Positions 50,096-58,769 of a stretch of 64,000 nucleotides of DNA are shown piece after piece. This DNA comes from Planctomycetota bacterium (GTDB lineage Bacteria > Planctomycetota > UBA11346). The notes beneath the pieces are model-generated. The model was not told where the DNA came from, did no database searches, and saw only the letters and a list, made by a program, of their open reading frames with translations. Position numbers and translations under genes: made by a program. The stretch's first letter is position 1, and each line of letters begins with the position of its first letter. Location: assembly GCA_014193115.1 (NCBI GenBank), contig BJHQ01000006.1, positions 62,001 through 126,000 on the forward strand. The letters run 5' to 3'.

Positions 50096-50103
50096 CCGCC
50101 GGG

Positions 50104-50832
50104 TCACTCCTGGCGGTTGCTGCCGAACAGGCCCGCCTGGGCCGCCCAATAAGCCAGCTCCATGGCGGCGATCACCGCTGAGGCGACATAGGTCAGTCCG
50201 GCAGCGAACAGCACCGCCCGCACGCCGCTGTCCTCTTCTTCGCCGTTGGTGATGCCCAGACGGACCAGCGAGGTTTTGGCTTTGGACGACGCGTCGAACT
50301 CGTTCCACACGATGAATAGTGAGCAGAGCAGAGCGACGGCGAACAGCCCGACACCGGCATAGGCCAGACCGGCAGCGAAACCGGGTTTGCCAGCGGCGAT
50401 CTGATGGGCGCTGCCCAGCGCCAAGCCGCCGATCACCAGGAACGGCGCCAGCATCCCGCCGAAATGGGCCGGATAGACCAGGATCGACCGGGCCCACATG
50501 GTCAGATCGCCACGCGCGTGCTGCAAAGCGTGACCGACCTCGTGAGCTGCCACGCCAGCCGCGGCGGCGCTGCGACCGTTATAGACATCGGGGGACAGGT
50601 TCAGGGTCTTGTTGCCCGGATTGTAGTGATCCGAGAGGAATCCCTGATGTTCATGGACCTCGACATCGGTGATGTCGTGATCGCGCAGGATCCGCCGGGC
50701 GACATCGGCTCCGGTCATGCGGGAGCGCAGACGGATCTCCTGGCCGCGGGCGAATTGGTATTTCACGTAGCCGGCGGCGGCCAGCGATAACAGCATGCCA
50801 AAGCCGAGAATGACCATATGGAGCAGCGTCAT
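50104..50832 (-). CDS. YugP-type membrane zinc metallopeptidase
   Basis: 242 residues. One N-terminal helix (HMVILGFGMLLSLAAAGYV), then DHYNPGNKTLNLSPDVYNG and the zinc motif AAHEVGHALQHA (HExxH), then about three more helices and a soluble tail (FDASSKAK). This is the Zn_peptidase_2/YugP pattern throughout. It converges on the oxidoreductase gene with an 8-nt gap. Substrate unknown in all species I know of. Confidence 0.88.
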   Translation of the reverse strand: MTLLHMVILGFGMLLSLAAAGYVKYQFARGQEIRLRSRMTGADVARRILRDHDITDVEVHEHQGFLSDHYNPGNKTLNLSPDVYNGRSAAAAGVAAHEVGHALQHARGDLTMWARSILVYPAHFGGMLAPFLVIGGLALGSAHQIAAGKPGFAAGLAYAGVGLFAVALLCSLFIVWNEFDASSKAKTSLVRLGITNGEEEDSGVRAVLFAAGLTYVASAVIAAMELAYWAAQAGLFGSNRQE

Positions 50833-50922
50833 GATGGGTCTCCTTGACCAAGAAGACGTCGGGCAAGCGCAAGCCTTGCCAACCGCATGCGGTGCAGCCT
50901 GATGTTTCTACCGTTCAGCCCT

Positions 50923-51735
50923 TCAGATCGATGTTGCCGCCTTCACCGGCGCCGGAGCATAGGCCCGATCGAGAGCGTCCACAGTTCCCGCCGAGCCGCC
51001 CCACAGATCGCCATCGAGGACGCCGCCGACGTTCACATCCACCGCCACCACTGCCGGGCGATGGCTGATCAGCGCCTCGTCCAGCGCCAGATCGACCTGA
51101 GCTTCGAGCCGGGTCAAATCACTGCCAATCTCGGCCAGGATTTCGGCGCGGCGGGCTTTGACCTCCAACCGGCGGCGCAGGACCTCGGCCGTGGCCCGCT
51201 GCGACGCCCGGACATTCTCAGGCGTCTTCGGATCGGCGACCTGGCGATCGCATTCGGCCAGGGTCCGTTCGATCTCGCCGGGATGCTCGGTACTCGCCTG
51301 CTGGTAGAGCCGGTGGCGGGCGAAAAGCAGCTTCAAATGCAGCCAGCGCAATCGATCGAGAGCACGCACCGAATCGCCGACCAGCACCGGATCATCGCCG
51401 CCCTGGGTCTCAAGGACCTTCTGACACTTGGCCGCCAGGTTGGCGACCCGGCTACGATCATCGGTCGCGAGCTTGGCTTCAAGGTCTGCCCGTTGCCGCT
51501 CAGCGTCGGCGGCGACCACCACCAGATCCTCGGTATCGACGATTCTCCGGAACCGGGGACTGCTCACCAGGCTGAATAAATAGGCGAATTCCAGGCCGAT
51601 CCCCGCCAACCAGAAGGCGGGATGGGCAAAGCCGAGGATGCCGATGCCGACCAATGCCACGACATTGACCGGGATCCGCCCAAGACCCGGAACCTCCGGG
51701 GCAGCGAGGAAGGCAGCGCTGAGATACCGCCACAT
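50923..51735 (-). CDS. Hypothetical membrane-associated protein with coiled coil
   Basis: 270 residues, unrecognised. One or two N-terminal hydrophobic helices (~22-55) are followed by a long charged helical region (~70-215, with Arg/Glu/Ala periodicity) that should form a coiled coil, and a Gly/Ala-rich end. It lies upstream of the YugP-type gene (90-nt gap, same strand) and downstream of zwf, so cotranscription is possible. No function is assigned. Confidence 0.6.
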   Translation of the reverse strand: MWRYLSAAFLAAPEVPGLGRIPVNVVALVGIGILGFAHPAFWLAGIGLEFAYLFSLVSSPRFRRIVDTEDLVVVAADAERQRADLEAKLATDDRSRVANLAAKCQKVLETQGGDDPVLVGDSVRALDRLRWLHLKLLFARHRLYQQASTEHPGEIERTLAECDRQVADPKTPENVRASQRATAEVLRRRLEVKARRAEILAEIGSDLTRLEAQVDLALDEALISHRPAVVAVDVNVGGVLDGDLWGGSAGTVDALDRAYAPAPVKAATSI

Positions 51736-51796
51736 GGTGACAGGGTGCCACGGATGACCGGCGTTGGCCAGTGCCCGGGCTGGAACCCGTCTCGGC

Positions 51797-53242
51797 TCAG
51801 GCTCCGGTCACCCAGCGGCCTTCGCATTCGCCCCACAGATTGTTGGCGGCTTCTGGTCCCCAGGTGTTCTTGGGATAGTTGTACAGCGGCGTCTTGAGCA
51901 TCGCGGTGCGCAGCTGGTCGCTCCACCGCCACGACTCCTCGACTTCATCGCTGCGAATGAAGAGCGACTGGTCGCCCGAGACCACGTCTTGGAGCAGGCG
52001 CTGATAGGCCTCAGGGATGTGGGTCTTGAACCGGCTCTCGTAGTCGAAGCCGAGTTGGGCTGGCTCGACCATGATGCCTGGGCCAGGGCGTTTCACGTCG
52101 AAATCGATGCTGATGCCCTCGTTGGGCTGGATGCGCAAAGTGATCGCATTCGGCCGCAGGTGGCACTCCGCCCAACTGCCGAACAGGGTGATGGGCGGCA
52201 TGCGGAACTGGATGCGCACGCTGGTGAAGCGCTTGGGCAGGAATTTCCCGGTGCGCAGCAGAAACGGCACTCCGCCCCAGCGCCAGTTGTCGATGAAGGC
52301 GCGGACCGCGATCGAAGTCTCGGTCTGGGAATCCGGAGCGACTCCGGGCTCGGCGCGGTAGCCGTCGAACTGGCCGCGGACGATGATCGCAGTCGGATCC
52401 GGAGCGTCGGTGGGCGGACGCAGCGACTTCAGCACCTTGACCTTTTCATCGCGGATCGACTTGGGATCGAGGCTCGCCGGAGGCTCCATCGCGACCAGCG
52501 AGACCAGTTGCAGCAGATGGTTTTGCAGGATGTCGCGGACCGCGCCCGAGGTGTCGTAGTAGCCGCCCCGACCGCCTTCCATGCCCACCGTTTCGGCCAC
52601 GGTGATCTGCACGTTCTCGACGTGGTTGCGGTTCCACAACGGTTCGAAGAAAGCGTTGCGGAAGCGGAACACCAACAGGTTCTGGACGGTCTCTTTGCCC
52701 AGGTAGTGGTCGATGCGGTAGAGCTGGTCTTCGCCGAGGATGCCGAGCAGTTCGCTGTTCAGCGTTTTGGCGGTGGCCAGATCGTAGCCGAACGGTTTCT
52801 CGACCACCACCCGGCGCTTGAAGCCGGCGGACTGGTCGAGCAGACCGACCTGGTGGAGGTGCTGCACCGAGGGCAGGAACAGTTCGGGCTTCACTGCCAG
52901 ATAGAACACCCGGTTGCAATCGCCGCCGGCGAGCGCGTCGAGCCGTTGGCGGAGATTCGCGTAATCAGCCACGGTTTCGAGGTGGGTCTGGACATAGGCC
53001 ACGGTTCCAAGGAATTCGCTCCAGGCAGCGTCGCTGCCCAGGCCGATCTTCGGCGCGGCGCGGCCGAGATGGTCGCGGAAGGTCTCATCGGTCCACGGCC
53101 GGCGGGCCACGCCGACCAATTGCAGCCGGCCGGGGAAGCCTCCCGAGCAGGTGGCCGCATACAGCGCCGGCACCAGCTTGCGGGCGGTCAGGTCTCCAGA
53201 GGCGCCGAGGATGACGACCTGGGTGAGGGCACTGGTGCTCAT
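51797..53242 (-). CDS. zwf: Glucose-6-phosphate 1-dehydrogenase
   Basis: 481 residues, normal for the family. [18 protein letters not shown] binds [20 protein letters not shown] is the active-site signature with the catalytic His region; [11 protein letters not shown] is the conserved Lys region. The start at 53242 was chosen because similarity begins just after it; the longer open frame runs into a dispersed repeat. It makes NADPH in the oxidative pentose phosphate path. No pgl or gnd gene is adjacent. Confidence 0.95.
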   Translation of the reverse strand: MSTSALTQVVILGASGDLTARKLVPALYAATCSGGFPGRLQLVGVARRPWTDETFRDHLGRAAPKIGLGSDAAWSEFLGTVAYVQTHLETVADYANLRQRLDALAGGDCNRVFYLAVKPELFLPSVQHLHQVGLLDQSAGFKRRVVVEKPFGYDLATAKTLNSELLGILGEDQLYRIDHYLGKETVQNLLVFRFRNAFFEPLWNRNHVENVQITVAETVGMEGGRGGYYDTSGAVRDILQNHLLQLVSLVAMEPPASLDPKSIRDEKVKVLKSLRPPTDAPDPTAIIVRGQFDGYRAEPGVAPDSQTETSIAVRAFIDNWRWGGVPFLLRTGKFLPKRFTSVRIQFRMPPITLFGSWAECHLRPNAITLRIQPNEGISIDFDVKRPGPGIMVEPAQLGFDYESRFKTHIPEAYQRLLQDVVSGDQSLFIRSDEVEESWRWSDQLRTAMLKTPLYNYPKNTWGPEAANNLWGECEGRWVTGA

Positions 53243-53584
53243 GCCGCGCAGCCAAACGACCGGGAAGGCTTGTGGAAGGGGATGGCCCCAGCCGGAAAAA
53301 CAGCCAGGGGAACGCGCAGGATCGCCATGCCCGAGCATACTCCTTGATGATCTCCGACGCCACGTGGGATCCTCGGCGCCGCACCTGAGAGGTCGTAAAA
53401 AAAAAGACGCGCGTTTCGCAGCGGCCATGCCCTCATCGCCAGCTCAGCGCTGGTTCCGATGGCATCCTGGTCAGACCATGGCCGCTGATTTGGACTTGGG
53501 ATGGTTCCGCGGCGCCGAGCAATTCCGGCGATGCGGGCATCGCCGCATCGCAAGGAAATCCTGCGCGGGCCTTTTATGCGCCGA
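53243..53584. other. Noncoding gap, mostly a dispersed repeat copy
   Basis: 342 nt between zwf and the ABC pair. Its first ~150 nt lie upstream of zwf and presumably hold its promoter. The rest is repeat copy 1, annotated separately. A run of nine A's (53398 onward) is the only AT-rich spot. Confidence 0.75.
53395..53572 (-). repeat. Dispersed ~180-nt repeat, copy 1 (inverted relative to copy 2)
   Basis: Its reverse complement aligns along its length with 57281-57468. Shared blocks include CGCGCAGGAT, CATCGCCGGAATT, GGAACCATCC, GTCTGACCAGG or ATCTGACCAGG, GGCGATGAGGGCAT and CGAAACGC. It ends 13 nt from the stop of the ABC pair. Confidence 0.8.
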
Positions 53585-55405
53585 TCAACGGTGCTCGCCC
53601 CGTTCATAGGCCGCATACAGCTCGGCGTAGGTGCCGTTGGCTGCCATCAGGTCGGCGTGGGCACCGCACTCCACCAGGCGGCCATGACGGATCACAGCGA
53701 TGCGATCAGCATCGCGGATCGTCGCCAGGCGGTGGGCGATGATGATGGCGGTGCGCCCGGCGCATAACCGGTGCAGAGCGCGCTGGATCCGGGCCTCGGT
53801 ATGCAGATCGATGGCGCTGGTCGCCTCGTCGAGCACCAGCACCGCCGGATCGGCGAGGAACGCGCGGACCAGGCAGACCAGCTGGCGCTGACCGTGGGAC
53901 AGATTCGTGCCGCCGACGCCGACTTCGGTGTGGTAAGTCTTGACCAGGCGCTCGAGCACCTCGTCAGCGCCGAGATCCCGGCACACCGCGATCAGCTCGT
54001 CATCGCTGGCAGCCGGACGGGCCAGGCGCAGGTTGTCGAGGATGGTCCCGCTGAACAGCACGTTGTCTTGCGGAACGACGCCGACCTGGCGGCGCAGGCT
54101 GGACTGGGTGACGGCGCGGATGTCATTGCCGTCGATCCGGATCGCTCCACCGTCAGCAGGCAGGTCGTAGAACCGGCTGAGCAGCGAGACCAGCGTGCTC
54201 TTGCCATGTCCTGTCGGGCCGACGATGGCCACGGTCTCGCCCGGTTGAATGGTCAGGCTCAGGCCATCGATCACCGGCTTGGGCTCTTTGCCATCCTCGG
54301 GCCGGGCATAGGCGAACCGCACCCGGTCGAACACCACCTCGCCCCGCGGCCGGGGCAGCTCGCCGGCCCCGGTCCGGTCGGTGATCTCGGGTTCGGTGTC
54401 GAGCAGCAGGAAGATCCGCTGGGCGCTGGCGGCTCCGGTGGCGAAGCGCTCGAACAGGTCGCCCAGCTCCTGGATCGGACCGAGGAACAGGTTGACATAG
54501 AAAACGGCGCAGGCGAAGCCGCCGGGAGTGATCCGCCCTTCGGCCAGAGCCTGCCCGCCGACCACCAGCAGCACCGCGAATCCGCAGGACATCAGCAGGC
54601 TGGTGAACGGCGCGAACCACGCCCACGACCAAGCGCCGCGGACGCTGGTCCGGTCGAGACCGCGCATGATCTCGTCATAGGTCAGACGATTGCGCTCCTC
54701 ATCGACGCACTGCTGAACGACCTTGACCCCGTTGATGGTCTCCACCAGGTGGGCAGTGACCCGGGATTTGTGCTCGGCCACCACCGCCCAGATCGCGATG
54801 CCCGCTCGGCGGAACAACGCCATGGCCAGATACAGCGGCACCGCCACCGCCGCGAGCCCGACGAACAGCCAGGGATCGAGGAGATACAGCAGAATTCCAG
54901 CGGCCAGGCTGCGCGCCAGGACCGCGACCACCTCAGGCACGCCATTGACCACTAGCGGCTGCATCGCCTCGACATCGCGGTCGGCCCGGGCGACGATCCG
55001 CCCGGCCCGGGTGCGGTCGAAATAGCGCATGCTGAGGGCCTGTACGTGGTCGAAGATCCGCCTCCGCAGCAGGCCGAGAGCCCGCTCGGTCAGGTCGTGT
55101 TCCATCCAGATCTGGATGCCGCCGAGGCCCCACCGGCCGATCCAGGCCATGGCCAGGCCACCGGCCATCAGCCCGACCACCAGCCAGTCAGTGCGCAGAC
55201 CCTCCGCGGTCTGCACGAATCCGTGGTCGATCACCTGCCCGATGAACCACGGGCGGACGAACACGGTCGCGGCGACCAGCAGGCCGAGGACGATGAACAG
55301 CGCGAATCGCCAGCGCAGCGGCCGGAACAGGGCCAGCATCCGGCCCAGGGTCCGCCGATCGAGGCGGTTACGGCCGAGTTCCTCTTCGACATCGAGGTCG
55401 CTCAT
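53585..55405 (-). CDS. ABC exporter half-transporter, partner B of a heterodimer
   Basis: 606 residues: six membrane helices then an ATPase with Walker A GPTGHGKST, Q-loop VPQDNVLF, Walker B VLVLDEATSAID and H-loop IAHRLATI, all canonical. The signature is LSHGQRQL, in which His replaces the second Gly of LSGGQ. It overlaps the upstream partner gene by 4 nt. Together the two make an asymmetric exporter: this subunit supplies the working Walker B Glu and switch His, while its signature faces the degenerate site of the partner. Cargo unknown (drug or lipid exporters of the LmrCD/TM287-288 type are the nearest concept). Confidence 0.92.
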   Translation of the reverse strand: MSDLDVEEELGRNRLDRRTLGRMLALFRPLRWRFALFIVLGLLVAATVFVRPWFIGQVIDHGFVQTAEGLRTDWLVVGLMAGGLAMAWIGRWGLGGIQIWMEHDLTERALGLLRRRIFDHVQALSMRYFDRTRAGRIVARADRDVEAMQPLVVNGVPEVVAVLARSLAAGILLYLLDPWLFVGLAAVAVPLYLAMALFRRAGIAIWAVVAEHKSRVTAHLVETINGVKVVQQCVDEERNRLTYDEIMRGLDRTSVRGAWSWAWFAPFTSLLMSCGFAVLLVVGGQALAEGRITPGGFACAVFYVNLFLGPIQELGDLFERFATGAASAQRIFLLLDTEPEITDRTGAGELPRPRGEVVFDRVRFAYARPEDGKEPKPVIDGLSLTIQPGETVAIVGPTGHGKSTLVSLLSRFYDLPADGGAIRIDGNDIRAVTQSSLRRQVGVVPQDNVLFSGTILDNLRLARPAASDDELIAVCRDLGADEVLERLVKTYHTEVGVGGTNLSHGQRQLVCLVRAFLADPAVLVLDEATSAIDLHTEARIQRALHRLCAGRTAIIIAHRLATIRDADRIAVIRHGRLVECGAHADLMAANGTYAELYAAYERGEHR

Positions 55406-57189
55406 GACGCTCGCCCAACAGCTGCGGATTTGTCGAGGCCGAGCAGGTCGCGATAGGCCGGACTGCGCTCCAGCAAGTCTTCATGGCTGCCGCTGGCCAC
55501 GATCCGGCCCTGGTCGAGCAGGGCGACCCGGTCGGCGAGCAGGATGGTCGACAATTTCCCAGCGATCAGCAGCAGGGTCGGATGGTCGCCAGCGGCGCGC
55601 AGGCCATCCAGAATCTTCCGCTCAGTCACGGCATCGAGGGCGCTGGTGGCATCGTCGGCGACCAGGATCGCCGGCCTGGCGACCAGGGCCCGGGCCAGGC
55701 ACAGGCGTTGGCGTTGGCCACCCGACAAGGTCACGCCGCGCTCCCCAACCTTGCTCGCCAGGCCGTCGGGCAGAGTCGCCAGGACATCGCCGGCGGCGGC
55801 CTGGGCGATGGCACGGTCGAGGGCCGCGTCGTCAGCGTCGGGACGCGACCGGCGGAGGTTCGCCGCCACGGTATCCGAAAACAGGAACGCATCCTGGAAC
55901 ACCACCTGCACCGACCGACGCAGGGCATCGCGGTCGAGCTGCCGGGCGTCGGTCCAGCCGGCGGCATCGCTCCCGACCAGCACCCGGCCCGCATCAGGAT
56001 CGCGCAGCCGCGACGCCAACGACGCCAGCGTGCTTTTCCCCGAGCCTGTGGGGCCGACCAAGGCGACGATCTCGCCGGGTTTGATGGTCAGATCGCAGCC
56101 GTCGAGCACATTGCGTCCACCGAGGGCGACCCGGACGTTTTCCAGGCGCAGGCCAAGCGGCTGCTGCGCCGCACCAGCCACTGGTATCGCCGCCGCTCCA
56201 GGCAGCGCCTTCTGCCCGGTCGCCAGGGCCGGCTGGGCGTCGAGCACCGCGACGATCCGATCGGCGCTGGCGTGGGCCTTGGCCAGCATCTGCTGCAAGT
56301 TACCAACCGCCTCGACCCGGAAGATGATCATCTGCACCAGCAGCAGGGCGGCGACCAGCGTGCCGACCCCAGTCAGGCCGTTGGCGATCAGCCAGGCCCC
56401 GGCGACGAACACCCAGACATGGCCGAGAGCGACGATGAATTGCGGCAGCGGCTGGCGGCTGGCGATGAACCAACCCGTGGCCAGCTCAGAACGTTCATAG
56501 GTGGCAAGATGGCCCGAGAACCGCACCGCCCGGCTCGCCTCCAACGAGAACGCCTTGACCACCCGCACCCCACGGACGCCCTCGTCGATATCCTGCAAAA
56601 CGCCGTCATAGGCATCACCAGCCTGGGCGTCGAGCCGGGCGATCGCCCAGCCCTGGCGGACAACCAGGGTCATGCCGATCAGGGTCAGCACCGTCGGGAC
56701 CACGCCGAGCAGCGGGTGGTACCACCACAGAGTGGCCAGCACGCTGACCACCATCACCACCAATTCGACGATGGTCCGCCAGCCGCCGGTGATGGCATCG
56801 CGTACCTGATCGCTGTCCCGGGTCGTGCGGCTGACGATCTCGCCGGAACCGTGGGAGGCATGCCACGCCGGATCGAGCCGCTGGACCTGGGTGAAGATCG
56901 CCAGGCGCAAATCGTGCAACAGCCGCTGTCCGGCCATGATCGACAGCACGGTGCCGAAGTACTGCACCAGACCGCGACCAGCCGCCAGAGCGAGCAGGGC
57001 GACGCTCCAATGCCAGGCGGCCTCGACCCCGGCTCCCGATTTCAGATCGGTCAGGGCCTGGCCGAGGATCACGAAGGTGAACGGCATCAACAGGTTGGCC
57101 ACCGCCATCACCGCCGTGGCCACGAACAGAATACGCCAATGCGGCCTGTAGAAGGCGAAGCAGCGCAGCAGCGGGACGCGGGACCACAT
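55402..57189 (-). CDS. ABC exporter half-transporter, partner A with degenerate ATP site
   Basis: 595 residues with six membrane helices and an ATPase. Walker A GPTGSGKST and signature LSGGQRQRLCLARAL are canonical. The Walker B end reads VADDATSALD, so the catalytic Glu is Asp, and the H-loop reads IAGKLSTI, where the switch His is Gly. Such losses are typical for one subunit of heterodimeric exporters. It overlaps partner B by 4 nt and begins 92 nt from repeat copy 2. Confidence 0.92.
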   Translation of the reverse strand: MWSRVPLLRCFAFYRPHWRILFVATAVMAVANLLMPFTFVILGQALTDLKSGAGVEAAWHWSVALLALAAGRGLVQYFGTVLSIMAGQRLLHDLRLAIFTQVQRLDPAWHASHGSGEIVSRTTRDSDQVRDAITGGWRTIVELVVMVVSVLATLWWYHPLLGVVPTVLTLIGMTLVVRQGWAIARLDAQAGDAYDGVLQDIDEGVRGVRVVKAFSLEASRAVRFSGHLATYERSELATGWFIASRQPLPQFIVALGHVWVFVAGAWLIANGLTGVGTLVAALLLVQMIIFRVEAVGNLQQMLAKAHASADRIVAVLDAQPALATGQKALPGAAAIPVAGAAQQPLGLRLENVRVALGGRNVLDGCDLTIKPGEIVALVGPTGSGKSTLASLASRLRDPDAGRVLVGSDAAGWTDARQLDRDALRRSVQVVFQDAFLFSDTVAANLRRSRPDADDAALDRAIAQAAAGDVLATLPDGLASKVGERGVTLSGGQRQRLCLARALVARPAILVADDATSALDAVTERKILDGLRAAGDHPTLLLIAGKLSTILLADRVALLDQGRIVASGSHEDLLERSPAYRDLLGLDKSAAVGRAS

Positions 57190-57518
57190 GGCTTCCCCGC
57201 CGGACTGGCCGGCGGGGCCGGGCAGTGTGCAAAGGTCGCCGAACCGGCAAGAGGCTCCCCTCAGTCACAACTTCGACTCAGGGCTCGCGCAGGATTGCCT
57301 TGCGCAGATCCGGTGCGGAGAAGCCCACATCGCCGGAATTGTCCGGAGTCTCGGAACCATCCTTATATCAAAAACCGCGGCCACGATCTGACCAGGCTGC
57401 CACCGGTACCTGCGTCGCGCCGGCGATGAGGGCATCGCCGCTCCGAAACGCTCGCCTTGTTGTTGCGCAAGCCTTCGGCGGGCGCTGGATACTCCGACCC
57501 GACCGCTAGCGTCCCGCC
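57190..57518. other. Noncoding gap with the second repeat copy
   Basis: 329 nt between the divergent ABC pair and the isochorismatase-like gene. Repeat copy 2 fills 57281-57468. The remaining ~90 nt beside the ABC gene should hold its promoter; I see no strong box. Confidence 0.7.
57281..57468 (+). repeat. Dispersed ~180-nt repeat, copy 2
   Basis: Partner of the copy at 53395-53572, in opposite orientation. The two copies frame the two-gene ABC operon. Both contain weakly conserved reading frames (for example RNARL and AMRA segments), so the family may derive from a decayed gene, but divergence and gaps argue against present coding. Confidence 0.8.
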
Positions 57519-58082
57519 ATGCCCACGACCTTCGCTCCGCTGCCGGCCACGTCCTGCCTGCTGATCATCGATGTCCAGGAGCGCTTCACCGGCGTCATCC
57601 CGGCCATCGCCGCTGGCGGTCCGGTGGCGAAGAAGTGCCGGATTCTGCTCGAAGCCGCACGGTTGCTGGCGATTCCAGCTGTGATCAGTGAACAGGTTCC
57701 GGACAAGCTCGGGCCCACCATCGCCGAGCTGGTCGCCGTGCAGGGCGACTCGCCGCGCTTCGCCAAATCGCATTTCAGCGCTGTTGACGAACCGGCCATC
57801 CGCCACCACTTGGACGGCCTGCACCGCGGCGATGTGGTGCTGGCTGGCGTCGAGACCCACGTCTGCGTCCTCGCCACCGCCGCCGATCTGCTCGCCGCCG
57901 GCCGCCGGGTGATCATCGCCGGCGACGCCGTGGCCAGCCGCGATCCCGAGCATCGCGACCAGGCCCTGATCGCCCTGCGCGACCTCGGCGCGCTGGTCGT
58001 TCCGGTGGAATCCATCGTCTTCCGCTGGCAGCGCCAGGCCGGCGTCGGCGTGTTCAAGGCGCTGAGCCAGTTGGTGAAATAA
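57519..58082 (+). CDS. Isochorismatase-family (cysteine) hydrolase
   Basis: 187 residues. The triad is visible: Asp in CLLIIDVQERF, Lys in RFAKSHFSA and Cys in ETHVCVLATAADLL. This fits the YcaC/nicotinamidase-like superfamily, and the size fits the single-domain hydrolases. No cofactor pathway genes are adjacent, so the substrate is open. The start follows repeat copy 2; no clear ribosome site is seen. Confidence 0.88.
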   Translation: MPTTFAPLPATSCLLIIDVQERFTGVIPAIAAGGPVAKKCRILLEAARLLAIPAVISEQVPDKLGPTIAELVAVQGDSPRFAKSHFSAVDEPAIRHHLDGLHRGDVVLAGVETHVCVLATAADLLAAGRRVIIAGDAVASRDPEHRDQALIALRDLGALVVPVESIVFRWQRQAGVGVFKALSQLVK

Positions 58083-58109
58083 GTCTGCGTCGGCTGCCCG
58101 CCCGCAAGA

Positions 58110-58769
58110 TCACAGCGCGTGCAGCCGTCCTGCGCGCAGCTCGAAGCGGCGGTCGGCCTGGGCGGCTACCTCCGCGTCGTGGGTCACCAAGACGATGGCG
58201 GCCTGATCGGCGCGGGCCGCAGCGAGCAGCTCCGCAAGGACGGTTCCCGCGGTCTGGGGATCGAGGTTGCCGGTCGGTTCGTCAGCCAGGATCAGCGCCG
58301 GCCGATTGAGCAGGGCCCGGCACACCGCCACCCGTTGACGTTCGCCGCCAGACAGGCGCTCCACCGGGTCATGTTCGTGGCCAACCATGCCGAGACGAGC
58401 GAGCAAGGCCATGGCCCGTTCGCGGGCGGCAGCCAACGGCCGCCGGGCGATGCGTGCGGCGAGCAGCACGTTCTCGATCGCGTTGAATTCAGGCAGCAGG
58501 TGAAAAGCTTGAAAAATGGTACCGATCGCCGTGCCCCGAATTTCGGCCCGGGCATCGCCACGCAGACTGCTGACCTCCCGCCCGGCGATGGTGATGGTGC
58601 CGGCATCGGGGCTGTCGAGCAGGCCGAGCACGTTGAGCAGCGTGCTTTTCCCGGTGCCCGAGGCGCCGCGCACCGCCACGCATTCGCCTGCGGCGACCGC
58701 CAGATCGACCCCCTCCAGGACCCGCAAACCGGGATACGCCTTGGTCAGTCCGCTCGCGTTCAGGCTCAT
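58110..58769 (-). CDS. ABC transporter ATPase, LolD-like
   Basis: 219 residues, the size of LolD/MacB-type ATPases. Walker A GASGTGKST, Q-loop FQAFHLLPEF, signature LSGGERQRVAVCRALL and Walker B LILADEPTGNLD are all canonical. The start at 58769 overlaps the permease stop as ATGA; the 129 residues before it in the open frame are shadow of the permease gene. It powers the FtsX-type permease encoded upstream, probably for lipoprotein release toward the outer membrane. Confidence 0.92.
   Translation of the reverse strand: MSLNASGLTKAYPGLRVLEGVDLAVAAGECVAVRGASGTGKSTLLNVLGLLDSPDAGTITIAGREVSSLRGDARAEIRGTAIGTIFQAFHLLPEFNAIENVLLAARIARRPLAAARERAMALLARLGMVGHEHDPVERLSGGERQRVAVCRALLNRPALILADEPTGNLDPQTAGTVLAELLAAARADQAAIVLVTHDAEVAAQADRRFELRAGRLHAL

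Noticed and set aside
51764..53347. A 527-residue open frame opposite zwf
   Set aside because: Shadow of a well-conserved glucose-6-phosphate dehydrogenase gene.
53395..53609. Short open frames in the two ~180-nt repeats as a small gene family
   Set aside because: Frames carry gaps and different lengths in the two copies and lack ribosome sites; dispersed noncoding repeat is the simpler reading.
55483..57429. A 648-residue open frame opposite ABC partner A
   Set aside because: No recognisable motif; the sense frame has Walker and signature motifs and six helices.
57281..57509. A small hypothetical gene upstream of the isochorismatase-like gene
   Set aside because: It lies inside repeat copy 2 and has no family, start signal or conserved frame.
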